A stretch of DNA of 35,747 nucleotides from Reclinomonas americana ATCC 50394 (Eukaryota; Jakobida; Jakobea; Jakobida): assembly GCA_048213135.1 (NCBI GenBank), contig PS015216.1, forward strand, positions 1-35,747, in the 5' to 3' direction. Under the pieces are notes generated by a model. That model saw nothing but the letters and a program-made list of their open reading frames with translations, searched no databases and was not told where the DNA came from. Below, one piece after another: positions 1-11,392 of this stretch (its first letter is position 1; each line of letters opens with the position of its first letter). The position numbers and the translations under genes were made by a program.

Positions 1-35
<35 letters not shown>

Positions 36-171
36 CTCCTCCTCCTCCTCCTCCTCCTCCTCCTCCTCCTCCTCCTCCTCCTCCTCCTCCTCCTCCTCCT
101 CCTCCTCCTCCTCCTCCTCCTCCTCCTCCTCCTCCTCCTCCTCCTCCTCCTCCTCCTCCTCCTCCTCCTCA
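1..171. repeat. (TC)n then (CTC)n microsatellite
   Basis: About 32 bases of TC dinucleotide run into about 140 bases of CTC trinucleotide. The tract is followed by a pyrimidine-rich stretch and an AG at 214-215, so it is best read as the 3' part of an intron of the elongation factor gene that follows. Confidence 0.95.
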
Positions 172-215
172 CCCCTTCGCCCTCATCCCTCACCCTTCCC
201 CTCTTCTCGCTCCAG

Positions 216-1969
216 GTGGCCTCCCGCTACTCCCGCCTCCAATTCACGCTCGTCGACTGCCCCGGCCACGCCTCACTCATCCGCGCCGTCATTGGCGGCG
301 CGCAAATCATCGACTCGATGATCCTCGTGATCGACATTCAAAAGGGCATTCAGACGCAGACGGCCGAGTGCATTGTCATTGGAGAGATTCTCGCCGGCGA
401 CCTGGTGGTGGCCCTCAACAAGGTCGACCTGATTCCGGCCGAGGCGCGCGAGGAGGCCATTCGGAAAATGTCGCTCCGCCTCTCCAAGACCTTTGCGACG
501 TCGACGCGGTTCGGGGCCGAGGTGCCGATTGTGCCAGTGAGTGCGCTGACGGGTGGCATTGAGGCGCTGGTGGCCACGCTGCGACAGCGTGTGCGCGTAC
601 CGCAACGGGACTCGAAGCCGTCGCGCTTTGTGGCCGCCATCGACCACTGTTTCAGTGTGCGTGGCGTGGGTACGGTGTTGACGGGCACGGTGCTCAGCGG
701 CAGTGTGGCTGTTGGCGACAACATCGCGGTGCCGTCGGCGGGCGACTCGGAACTGCACCGCGTCAAATCGCTGCAGGTGTTTCATCGACCGGTGCAGCGG
801 GCGGCGCAGGGCGATCGGGTCGGCATGTGTGTGCACGGAGTGGACGCCAGCAGCATGGAGCGCGGACTGGTCGGCGCCCCCGGCAAACTGGTGCACGTGA
901 ATGCGTGTGTGTGCTCGGTGCATCCGGTCAACTTTTTCAAGCTGGACGCCCCCTCGCGCTCCAAGTTCCACGTTACCGTGTCGCACACCACCGTCATGGC
1001 CACTGTCAACTTCTTTTCGCCCCCACTCGCCGCCGTCGATGCCGATCGAGGTGGCAGCAGTTCGGGTGCACCATCGGCACCGGTGGAGGCTGCCGCGCTG
1101 TCGCGAGTGGCACTGGAGGGTGTGCAGGACGAGCGTGCGCGCTTCACTCTCGACATGGACTACCTGGATGACGCAGAGATGCGGCGAGCGGGCAGTGGCG
1201 CCGCGGCCGGCGGCAGCAGCAGCACCACCACGGCAACAACAACAACCTCGTCGAGTGCCGCAGGTCCGTCGGCGGCGGCCGGTGATGGTGGCGACGACGG
1301 CGACGGCGATGATGATGCTCCGCGCAAGTCGCTGATTGACGAGCCACGAGCGCCGTACCAGTTCGCCCTGTTGCGATTCGACCAGCCCGTGTTGGTGCCA
1401 CACGATGCGCTCCTCATTGCGTCGCGTCTCGACACCGACATTCGTTGCGTCGCGCCATATCCCCTCATTCTCTCCGTCTCGTGTGTGCTGATGATGAGTC
1501 ACACAACACAGACTCGCCCGTCTGTCGCCTGGCCTTCCACGGACACATTGTGTCGCCACCGCTCACCGACGACATGCTGGCGCAGCTGCGGCTGTACAAG
1601 CCGAAGGCCAAGACGGGAATCATCGAGCGTGTGCAGGATGCGTACACGGTGATTGCGCGCCGCATGTTCAAAAAGGACACCGATATGAGTGTGTTTCTCG
1701 GGTTGCGCGTCACCACCTCCACGGGCGAGGTCGGTGTGATTGACTCGCCATTCGGCAAGTCGGGCAAGTTCAAGGTTCGCTTCCCGTCGGGTGGCATCAC
1801 CGACGCCTGGAAGGGCCGCGAACTGTACCTTCGCTTCAAAAAGTACATGCACAGTTTTGGCAGCGCTGCTTCCGGCAGTGGAGGCGCCTCGTCGTCTGGC
1901 GGCAGTGGCTCCTCCTCCTCGTCGGCTGCCGGAGCCGGCAAGGGTGCACACCGAAAGATCCACCAGTAG
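216..1969 (+). CDS. EEFSEC: Selenocysteine-specific elongation factor (eEFSec), 5' truncated
   Basis: A GTPase that delivers Sec-tRNA to the ribosome at recoded UGA codons in the cytosol. Two exons are visible, 216-1443 and 1512-1969; the 68-nt intron 1444-1511 rejoins the conserved stretch DTDIH-SPVCRLAFHG in frame. The G3 motif DCPGH and G4 motif NKVD are present near the start, followed by domain II (VGTVLTGTVLSG) and the family C-terminal domain (KPKAKTGIIERVQDAYTV, SGKFKVRFPSGG). The G1 P-loop and start codon lie outside the window: 216 is an exon edge after a splice acceptor, not a start. About 560 residues are visible, against roughly 596 in the whole human protein. A Gly/Ser/Thr/Asp-rich insert (about 1042-1335) separates the middle and C-terminal domains, and a Ser/Gly run sits near the end. 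The stop is TAG. Family assignment is secure. It implies that the organism makes selenoproteins, though none is seen here. Confidence 0.95.
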
Positions 1970-2049
1970 AACACGCAATGAAGGGAGAACACAAAAAAAC
2001 GCGCGATTTTCACTGATATTCGATTTCAACTATTGACAGGAGCGGCGTA

Positions 2050-4450
2050 CTAGTTTCGATGGGCCATGATCTGCACATGCGTGATTGAGTATTCTGCTAT
2101 TGCATCAGCAGCGCTATAATGTGCAAGAGACGCAACATGAATCCAATTGTTGAGCTGCGTGCGTTTGGTCTTGAGCGAGACGTGAATCTGCTTCTCGAAA
2201 TGCGCCGCGGCCTCGGCATCCGAGCAGCCGAGCAGTAGTCTGTCACGCAGCCAGTAGATGTCCTCTTCTGATGTGAGCTCCGGAATGCCGGTGGAGATCA
2301 TCAGTTTGAAGAGATTCATCAGCATGTCACCGTGGCGGCGGATAATGTTGTAGGCCGTGCAGCACAGCTTGGTGAACAACTGGAAGTTCTGATGGCTCGT
2401 GCCGCCCATGACGTAGCAGTAGTCGGGCGTGAACACAAACGGCGCCGTCTCGCGCTTCCAGCCAGCAAAGGTCTTGTAGTTGCCGAGGAAGTGACCGAAA
2501 TCAATGTCTGTGTGCCGGAATTATCGTGAGCGAGGAAGGACAAGTAGGCGGTGCACACCCTATCAGGAAAACGCAACGGAACAACTGGCCGCTCTTGGTG
2601 AGCATAATGTTGTCGTTGTGACGATCGCCGATGCCCATGACATAGGTGGCCACACAGTAACCGGCACATGAGCTGATAAAGTTGTCGACTGCTCTCCTGT
2701 AGTGGTCCTCTCGCGGGTTGTTTCGTCGTAGCCACTTGGCGAGCGGATCCTCACGGAAGGCAGCCGTGGCACCACCGGCCTCCTTCGTGATGTTGGCCGT
2801 TGTTTCTGAGTTGAGCACCACCTCGATCATGCCGACGGCGTCGCCCAGCACAATGCACCCGTACGGAATCATGTGCAAGTCGAGACCCTCGCGTTTCCAC
2901 AACTTGTCCATGATGCGCAGCATCTGCAGCGTCAGCATGTCCTGCCGTGGATCGTCGCCGGCCTTGAAAATGACACGAATCGGGTCGCCCACTGGGTCGG
3001 CGTTCTTGAACACGAGCCATAGTGGTAGCTGCAGCAACAGAAAAAGGTAGTGAGCGACATGGCTGAACTAAGAGCAACGAGGAGAAAAAGCACCTTTTTC
3101 GAGTCCATCACACGACATGAATCAATCACCAGTCCGCACGCCTCTAGCCGCGGACTCAGTGCCAACTTGAACTGTGCGGGGAACTTGACCTCTTGCAGGC
3201 CCTCGTGAAGCACGCGCAGCTGCTCCGCCTTACTACTGCCAGCATCCTTCACTCGATACGCCACCCGCGTCAACTCGGTCACCACCATGTTCTGATTGCG
3301 GAACTCGCCTCGAATCGGTCCACACATGCGCAAAAACTCCTCCAGCAGCAGTCCATTGCGTTCAGACACGTGGTGTACGTGCATTTCGGCCTGCGCAGCA
3401 ATGGAAAGTACGTCAGAATCATTCTACTCGCCCTTCCACTCTCTCCTTCAATCTCATACCCGCAAATGCCAGTAGAAAATGTGTCCGACCAAGTGCGGCG
3501 TTTGCACGGCTCGCTTGAGGAGGAAGCGTGCCAGATCGGAGTCGTGGTGAGCCTCGTACTTGAGCACCTGATGATGATGCGAGAGTTGGCAAGTGTGGGG
3601 AGAGAGAGAAAGAAAGACAATCAGTCACCTGCGTCAGTTGCAGCATCAAGTCGTACAGCTCCGCGTCGTCCAATTGATCCAGTCGCTCCACGGCATATGC
3701 GCGAACCAGCTCATCAGCGTGACCGCCATCCAGCAGCTGCATGGAGGTGGAGTGTGTGAATGAGAAAAGAAAAACAAGTGAATTGAGGGAGGAATCAATG
3801 CTCACCTCGAGCGCATCGACGGCCGACAGTGGGGCCCACTCGTGCAAGAGACTGCAAGCCACAACTCACGTGTCAGATGAGAGAAAACGGACCATCCTTT
3901 TCGGAAAACAAGATGCAACGCAACACATGAGCCTCGTGCGTCTTGGATGGACTGTGCCATGGCACCGACGACATGAACTTGGCCAGACCCTTTGGTTCCA
4001 TTGTGTAAAAGTGTCGATATCGCCATAGCATTGCTCGGTCTTCGGGAGTCAACTTGTACAGGGGATCTGCAAAAGGATGAAGAGGGGAGAGTGGGTTGGC
4101 GTGGTCAACATTTCACAGGCAACAAATAATCGGCTCGGAACGCAACCGGCATTAGCCAGCGTGATCAGGCCCTCCCGTTCTCCGCTGGACGGCGTGCCCG
4201 GCTCAAAATCGACCTCGCTCGGATCCTGCGGTGGTTCGCCGAGCGGGAACACCACGGGCAGCGGGAATTGCTCGAATGCGAAGAACAGGGTCGCAGCATT
4301 CACTGCGCCCACGTTCTCGACGCAAGTGACTGCCAAGAAGAGAAGAAGGGGAGAGATACAGCAGTTTAGCACACACACTCACTCACTCACAACACAAAAA
4401 ACAGCAACAATAACAATGCTCTCTCTCTTTCTCTCTCACTCACTCACACA

Positions 4451-4501
<51 letters not shown>

Positions 4502-7500
4502 CCCCCCCCCGCCCCGCCGCGCCCTCTCTCTCTCTCTCAAACACACACACCAATGGGGTTCGCTTTGGCATCCGGCCACATGCGCATGCTGTAGGGTCCA
4601 CGTCGCAACTCGCCGACGTGATCAATCAACTGGCAGTTGACCCAGGCCACGGGAATGTCACGCATCACATTGAACCCTTGCAAGTCGCCCGTGCCACTGC
4701 GTAAAAAGGCTACCAATCAGAGAGGGTAGGAATGTCATTGTGACAGGCGCAACCACGCACGTAAACAACAAGCGGTCATCTCTCCTGTATGGCCGTGCGT
4801 ACAGCGTGAAACACAGACGTGTTTCCTGTGCGACAGTGTCAGCTAATACACACATCACGCAGAGTCGCCAAGGTCCCCACAAACAAACCTTGGACAAATG
4901 TGAGAGCATCGTGTCGTCGAACATGACCCACTCGTTCCACCTCGCGTTACCGTCCAGCGGTACCGCGCGCGATGTCTTTGGCGCGCCAATCAGACTGTAA
5001 CCGTGGTGCCTGCGAGTGCGTATAGGTGAGCCGAGCATCACATGGAACATAGCGTTGGGACGCAACAGCTCAGCCACAATGTACACGGAAATCTCCTCGG
5101 GTGCGCGGCCGAGACTGTGCAGAGCCGTCGACGACGCCACGAGATTGTCGACACCAATGAGCTTGAAGCGGAACGGTCGATTAATGTCCCACATGCTGAT
5201 CTGCTTCAGTTCGTGCCAGTCGTGCTGCTGGATGTTGATTTGCTCGTGGAAGTAGCTCGGCTTCATGTTGATTTCGTACATGATGCGTGACTAGAGAAGA
5301 AGGAGGAGAGGGTGGAAGTGAGTACAAAAGCCATCTCTTCTGAAGATGGAGAACGAGGGAAGACGTTACCTTGGCCGGTGCCGTCACTGGCTTCACGGTC
5401 CCGCGACGCACCAAACTCAACTCGACCGTCACCTTTTCGTTCTCCTGCTCACGCAGATCCTTCAGTCGCCGCCGCACGTATTCGAATTGGTACATGGGGA
5501 ACGAGCCGAAAATGAACTCGGCGAGACCGGTGACCTGTGCGCACAAGAGGTGAGAAGACAAAGAAGAGGAGACAGTGGAAGAGAAAGGCGAGTCACCTTG
5601 AACACGTAGTCCTCCACCGTCGAGTTCTTCCGAGACGCCGTGCGATTGAATTTTTGCACGAGCTTGGACATGATGTCGGTCGGTGTGTCGGTGACTGGCG
5701 GGGGAGGTGAGGTGTGAGAGAGGAGCAAGGGAGAAAGGGGGAAGAGAGAGAGAGAAAGAGGAGAAGAGAGAGAGAGAGGAGAAGCGAGAGAGAGAGAGGA
5801 GACAGAGAGCAGAGGAAAGAGAGAGAGAGAAAGAGAGCGGCAGACAGTCAGATGGGCAGACACACACAGAGACACAAAGAGAGAGAGAGCGTGTGTGTGT
5901 GAGAGAGAGTGAGAGAGGTGGAGAAAGACCGATATACAAACAGGCAGACAGACAAGAGAAAGAGAGAGAGAGAAGAGGAACAAGAGAAAGAGACAGTCAA
6001 AAGTTGGACAAGAAGGGAACCAGACAGATAGACATCAGAAACGAAGAGAGAACAGAAGAAAGCACAACATCAATACACAACTGTTGCAAGGAATGGTCTT
6101 TCGCTGAGCCTCGTCTGGCAGCGTGACACGCACAAGGAAGCGTTGCGGGAAATTGGCCGGCAACGCTTCGTTGCTGAGGTACACAGGCATGTCGGGATCT
6201 ACGGCGACACGCACAAACCACTCTCAGACTCAAACAATGTGCGCACCAAGGAATCACAGATACAACTCACCGCTGCTCGCACTGGCACGACGCTCTGCCC
6301 CATCGCCCTTGGTTGCTGCTGCCGCCGCCGCCTCGGCGGCCGCATTGATGGGTCCGTATTGCTCACTGAGCTCGTGAATGGAACGCAGTGTCTCGCGGAA
6401 GCGCTGCGCCTCGCGCGACACCACCTTGAACTGCGGGCCGATCATGTCGGCGATCTCGCTGAGGGGGATGTCGTCGGGCTTCACCTCGGCCGCCCGTCCA
6501 ATCGTATCCTGCCGCGAGCGCAGCATGCGCCGTCGGTGCAGCATGCCACCGTTTCCGTCCTCCGCCACGTCAATGCCAGGTGTGCCGCCGTTGCCGTTTG
6601 CGCGGAGGAGGGATTGACTGTGCAAGGGAGGGGAGAGAGAGAGAGAGAGAGAGCGAGTGAGGAGAGTGAGGAGAGACAGCAGAGAGAGGGATGGCCGGAA
6701 AAAGGAAAAGGAATGAAAAGCAATGGCACACAAAACGAATGAATGGCAGCGCTTGTGTAGGCAATCATTGTGCAAAAGAGGCAGAGGAATGATGCGGAAT
6801 GATGCAGCAGAGCACACAAGCATGATGGAGAAAGAGTAGAAGGTTGTGAGGAGAAGCTGCTCGGAACTCGCGGACACTCAGTGGGAGAGGGAGAGATTGA
6901 GACTGTGTGTGTCAGAGAGAGAGTGAGAGAGTGAGAGAGAAAGACGCAGGGCTGCAGAGAGAGGAGTCGGAGCACAATGGCAACCAAGAGACTGCACAGT
7001 GCACATGCGAGACTGAGAAAGAGGAGAATAAGAGGAGCGGACAGTCACATCAGACCACTGCAGTGAGTGAGTGTGAGTGTGAGAGAGACGCAGGGCTGCA
7101 GAGAGAGAAGTCGGAGTACAATCGCCACTGAGAGTGAACACAGTGTGCACACAGGATTGAGAATGAGGAGAATGAGCGGACAGTCTCATCAGAGTGAACT
7201 ACAGTGAGTGCGTGAGTGTGCGTGTGTGTGTGTGGAGAGAGAGAGAGAGAGAGCGCAGAATGCATCAATCTCTCACAGACACACTCCGATGCATTTGACT
7301 GCACACACACACACACACACTCTCACTCAAATTCACCGATGTGGTCGCGACGAAGGCGACACTGCTCCTCCCGCACTCGCCGCACCACTCCCAGACGACT
7401 CTCCATGTATCTAACACACACACACACACACAGTCAGTCACACACAGACAGAGTTATGTGTGTGTCTTGTGTGTGTGTAACTCTCTGCTGCTGCTCCTGC

Positions 7501-7670
7501 AACTCCTGCGCAGTACGCATGAGCGCAGCCACGTTCTTAGGCAAGCGCTCCACACTAACGCGCACGGCCTTTTGTGAGAGGCGATGGGCGTCGCTCATGC
7601 CCACCAAGCCCACCGCCTGCGCGCCCCTCTCCACACAACAGTACCTCCGGAAGATCACATTCGCATCCAT
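2050..7670 (-). CDS. Class I-type phosphoinositide 3-kinase catalytic subunit
   Basis: Phosphorylates the 3-OH of phosphoinositides at membranes. Proposed exons (5' to 3'): 7670-7482, 7410-7337, 6617-6271, 6198-6082, 5694-5597, 5534-5370, 5290-4889, 4825-4761, 4696-4551, 4329-4147, 4066-3925, 3851-3806, 3736-3629, 3567-3460, 3390-3094, 3028-2578, 2507-2050. All phases agree and give about 1131 residues. Ras-binding-like region about 205-330; C2 about 345-580 (NARWNEWVMFDD); helical domain about 597-770 (DPLYKLTPEDRAMLWRYRH); kinase about 830-1131 with IFKAGDDPRQDML, catalytic GIGDRHNDNIML and HIDFGHFLGN. The activation loop GNYKTFAGWKRETAPF is basic and class I-like. Exons from 6617 downward are firm. 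The first two (63 and 25 residues, no adaptor-binding domain recognised) are tentative; their joins are in phase but encode nothing familiar. The gene converges on the elongation factor with 80 nt between stops. Confidence 0.9.
4330..4550 (-). repeat. (CT)n/(C)n tract inside a kinase intron
   Basis: This 221-nt intron of the kinase gene carries a long CT run (about 4452-4499) and a C run on the plus strand. It is several times longer than the neighbouring 60-80-nt introns and the extra length is simple repeat. Confidence 0.85.
5695..6081 (-). repeat. Purine-rich (GA)n intron of the kinase gene
   Basis: A 387-nt intron that is almost pure G/A on the plus strand, hence a pyrimidine tract on the coding strand, with short CA runs. 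Donor and acceptor rejoin the Ras-binding region in frame. The open frames across it encode only Arg/Glu or Ser/Leu runs and are not genes. Confidence 0.85.
6943..7215. repeat. Two-copy tandem repeat, unit about 144 bp, in kinase intron
   Basis: A unit starting GACGCAGGGCTGCAGAGAGA recurs at 6943 and 7087. Both copies share the order AGTCGGAG..ACAAT, GTGCACA, GAGGAGAAT, GCGGACAGTC, TCATCAGA and ACAGTGAGTG, with substitutions and small indels. They fill much of the 719-nt first large intron (6618-7336). Confidence 0.85.
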
Positions 7671-7689
7671 CCTGCTCTCTCACACACAC

Positions 7690-9160
7690 TTACACTACTT
7701 GATCAAGTTGCGCAGCGTCAAACAACTGCGGGACAGGCGCCTCTGCACGTCGCCACATGAGCAGCGGGTGCGAGGCCGGAACTTCGGCTTGTGGACCCAT
7801 CAAGCCCGTTCTACGCAGCATCTCACTGTGTAGAGTCATTGCTGCAGTGCCGCTCAAGGCAGCGGATTGGCGGTCGCGCAGGAATTCAAAGTGGTCGGCG
7901 GAGACGGTGTTGTCGCCGTGCTGCACGTACCAGTAGAGCGTGGGCGCGTCGAGCATGATGATGCGGTGGGATTGGAGGAGCTGGTGCATGGCGACTGTGT
8001 CCTCGCCGCGGTTGAGGTTGCCGTAGGGCGGCATGGCTGACTTGCGGCACACGAGTGTGTTGTCCTGGTGCCACATGACGGAGAAGCGGAGGGTCGGCGG
8101 CCACTCGTTGGCGTGCCAGATGATCTCGCGCGCCAACGTCGATGCGGCCACGGACTCGTCGGCGAAACGCACAATGGCCTGCATTTGCACGGCCAGGCGA
8201 TCTGGATCGTAGATATCGTCGTCGTCCCACACGGCCACGTACTCGCCACGTGCCATCTCCACGGCAAAGTTGCGCTGCGTGCCCAGTGTCATCTGTTCGC
8301 GCTCCTCCTCCGACGAGGTGCGGATGCCAAACAGGCGGATGCGTGAGTCGCCCAGGCGCTGCAGCACGCTGTCGAGCATGCGTTCCGTCGTCGGGTTCTT
8401 CGTCACAATCACCAGCTCGCGATTGGCATACGTCTGCAGCTGAAACAGGTACACCGCGCGCAGGGCGTGCCAGACGCGTCGATCGGTGATCATCAGGCAC
8501 GACACGAGCGGCAAGTCGGGCGATTCAGGCGAAAAGTACGGCGCCGGGAACGTGCGACTGTCGCCAAACATGATACCGCGCGCAATGACCAGTACTTCTG
8601 TTGGGTTCGCGGGCGACGGATGCTTGTCCGTGATCAGATAGCCAACATCGGTGAGCGCTGAGAGGCGAGCGCGCGTGTGTGAGCGAGTGAGTCAAGCAAC
8701 AACGAAACACACCGAACGAACCACGACCGCTGCCCTCAATCAACTGCGCAGTGACGAATCAGTGAAGATGACGCGCGTTGAGAGGGGCGACTCAAGAGGA
8801 GGGGGAGGAGGCACGCACCCAGTCTCGCATGTTCTCTGTGATGGGTGGGTGCTGCAGCTCGTTGGCGGGTGTCTCCTTGGCGACCAGTTGCCACGAGCCG
8901 CGTCCAATGCCTCCAATGCTCTGTCCGTCTTTCTCAGGGTCGGGAGGAGGTCCACACACGAGCAGAGTGAAGGTGTCGGTGAGAGGGTAGTAGATCCACC
9001 AGCGGAGAGAGCAGGTCGAGCGCAGGAAGAGAGTCGGGTGTCGTGTGCAGAAGCATGCGCGCGTCTGTGCACAGAGTGAGTGTGTGTGAGAGGGGGAGAG
9101 AGTGTGCGCGTAATCAGCGCACCTCTTCGCCTGCAATGGACACCGCATGGTCGACAGCCA
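7690..9160 (-). CDS. GT2-type glycosyltransferase, paralog A (5' exon not found)
   Basis: Predicted nucleotide-sugar glycosyltransferase; donor and acceptor unknown. Exons: 9160-9123 (VDHAVSIAGEE), 9064-8815 (N-terminal region with a C-x-C, FLRSTCSLRWW and MRDWV) and 8657-7690 (catalytic). The catalytic exon shows PLVSCLMITDR, LVIVTKNPTTERML, the nucleotide-sugar/metal motif in AVWDDDDIYDPDRL, then RGEDTVAM, whose ED is the likely catalytic acid pair, and YWYVQHGDN. This order is typical of GT-A fold GT2 enzymes. Phases agree between exons. The first exon, expected to carry a signal anchor as in paralog C, was not identified upstream. The stop TAA lies only 19 nt before the proposed kinase start. 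Paralog B is very similar in exons and in the start of the intron before the catalytic exon, indicating recent tandem duplication. Confidence 0.82.
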
Positions 9161-9460
9161 CTGTGCGCGCGCACATACACGTCATTCAATGCACACATAG
9201 ACACTCACACACAAACTGACGCAACATTGCGCATTGCTGTGTCTCACAAGGCACACGCGAGGTGACAAGGAGGAGGAGGAGGAGGAGAAAAGGAAACCGC
9301 AAATAACACACGGCCTCTCTTCTTCTCTCCGCAATCATCGATTTTCTTGTGCACTTTTCCCGCCAGTTCTTTGTCGCAAATGGACTTCAGAGAAGGCCGC
9401 CCCACACACACACACACGTCAAAGCATGCATTGTCTAAGCTGTATTCTCTCCGCGCTCCA
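9161..9460. other. Spacer between glycosyltransferase copies A and B
   Basis: Holds GGA/CCT-rich and CA-rich simple sequence. The missing first exon of copy A should lie here or nearby on the minus strand, but no ATG-plus-hydrophobic segment could be supported. Confidence 0.5.
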
Positions 9461-10991
9461 TCACTGCACATTCGTTTCGTTGTTATGCAGCGATGGGGAT
9501 CCGGATATCGAGGTCTGTAATGTGGACGTCGACGTCGTCTGCTGAGTCCAGACGAGGAGCGGGTGCGAGGCCGGAACTTCGGCTTGCGGGCCCACCAGGC
9601 CAGTTCGCTGCAGCATATTGGCATGCAACGTCTTGGCAGAGAGGCCGCTCAGGGTGAGCGAGCGGAGGCCGAGCAAGGCGTTGACATGCTCGGTCGTCAC
9701 CGTGTTGTCGCCGTGCTGCACGTACCAGTAGAGCGTGGGCGTGTCGAGCATGATGATGCGTTGCGCCTGGAATAAGTGGTGCAGCGCGGCCACGTCCTCG
9801 CCGGTGTCGTGTTTGCTGTAGGGCGGCATCACCGACTTGCGGCACACCAGTGTGTTGAACGCATGCCAAGTGTCCGTGAAGTGGATCTGCGGCGGCCACA
9901 CGTTGGCGTGCCAGATGATCTCACGGGCGAGTGTGGAGGCGGCCAGCGAGTGGTCGGCAAAACGCACAATAGCCTGCATCTGCACGGCCAGGCGATCCGG
10001 ATCGTAAATGTCGTCGTCGTCCCACACGGCCACGTACTCGCCGTGCGCCATCTCCACGGCAAAGTTCCGCTGATCGCCCAGCGTCATCTGCTCGTACTCC
10101 TCCTCCGACGATGTGCGAATGCCGAACATGCGGATGCGTGAGTCGGCCACACGCTGCAGCACGCTGTCGAGCATGCGCACCGTCGTCGGGTTCTTCGTCA
10201 CAATCACCAGCTCGCGATTGACATACGTCTGCTTCTGAAACAGGTACACCGCGCGCAAGGCGTGCCAGATGCGTCGATCGGTGATCATCAGGCACGACAC
10301 GAGCGGCAGGTCGGGCGATTCAGGCGAAAAGTACGGCGCCGGGAACGTGCGACTGTCGCCGTGCATGATACCGCGCGCGACAATCGACACATCACTCGGA
10401 TCGCTGGCTCCGTCCACCTTGTCGGTAATCATGAACCACACGTCGGTGAGTGCTGAGAGGCGAGCGCGTGTGTAAGTGAGCAAAAAACTGAGGAGCATCC
10501 CCCAGCAAGGCAATCACGCACCTCGCCCGTTTCCTCCGATGAGCTAACGAATGACCATATCAAGGAGTGAGCATGCATGCAGGCAGTCGCGCGTGTGGGT
10601 AACAAGACACACTCTCACGCACCCAGTCACGCATCGTATCCGTGAGTGGAGGGTGCTGCTGCTGCTGCTGCTCCTCAACTGGTGTCTCTGCAGTCACCAG
10701 TTGCCACTCGCCACGCCCAACGCCACCAATCGACTTTCCGTCCATCGCTGGATCGACGGGTGGCCCACAGAGGTGCTCAGAGAAGGAGTGTTGCTGTGGA
10801 TTGTAGGTCCACCAGTGGAGAGAGCACGTGGAGCGCAAGAAGAGTGATGGATGTCGTGTGCAGAAGCATGCGCGGGTCTGCGCAGAGTGAGAGGNNNNNN
10901 NNNNNNNNNNNNNNAGAGAGAGAGAGAGAGGGACAGCACACACACAGATGCACCTCTTCGTCCGCGATGGAAACCGCGTGGTCGACAGTGA
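9461..10991 (-). CDS. GT2-type glycosyltransferase, paralog B (5' exon not found)
   Basis: Same architecture as paralog A. Exons: 10991-10954 (TVDHAVSIADEE), 10877-10619 (ACFC, FLRSTCSLHWWTY, a run of five Gln, MRDWV) and 10452-9461 (catalytic). The motifs AVWDDDDIYDPDRL, the acidic pair in TGEDVAAL, and YWYVQHGDN are intact, so the enzyme is predicted to be active. The exon 2 donor (GTGAGA) is better than in paralog A, and the phases agree. A 20-N gap (10895-10914) sits in the intron between the first two exons and may hide sequence. The C-terminal tail (after about 9540) differs from A, while the catalytic exon is otherwise nearly colinear. A membrane anchor was not found. Confidence 0.82.
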
Positions 10992-11392
10992 CTATGCGCA
11001 CGAACGCAGGCACAAGTGAGCAAGCAGTTCACACATACGCACACACACGCATTCACTCGCGCAACTTTGTGCATTACACAGAGACACAAAGAGTATGAGA
11101 AGAAAGCAGAGAGGGAGGAGGAGGTGAGGCAGCCAGTGAGCGCACATGAGCGCTCACAGAATGAAAACGCGGTCCAATTGGTTTTCTCAAAGACCTTGGT
11201 TTTTCCAGTCGTCCGACGACTCGGCAGCGTGCATGCGACCTTTGTTATTTTGTTTTCAGAGCGACGAGGGTGCAGATGTATCGATATCAGCAGCTTGCAT
11301 GGCCGGTTGCGCATGCGGGGATTTGGATGTACACTAATATTACAGCCCTCACACCCATTGCAGCGCGAAAACCCGCGGCCACCCGTCCACCA
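10992..11392. other. Spacer between Kelch gene 3' end and glycosyltransferase B
   Basis: Contains CA/GT-rich and purine-rich sequence. The start exon of glycosyltransferase B is expected on the minus strand here; a Ser/Leu/Cys-rich open frame (about 11060-11160) is hydrophobic but low-complexity, and I could not support it as the anchor. Confidence 0.45.

Noticed and set aside
273-1559. Long minus-strand open frame opposite the elongation factor
   Set aside because: Its product has no family resemblance and is rich in Arg/His/Ala; it is the mirror of GC-rich coding sequence on the plus strand.
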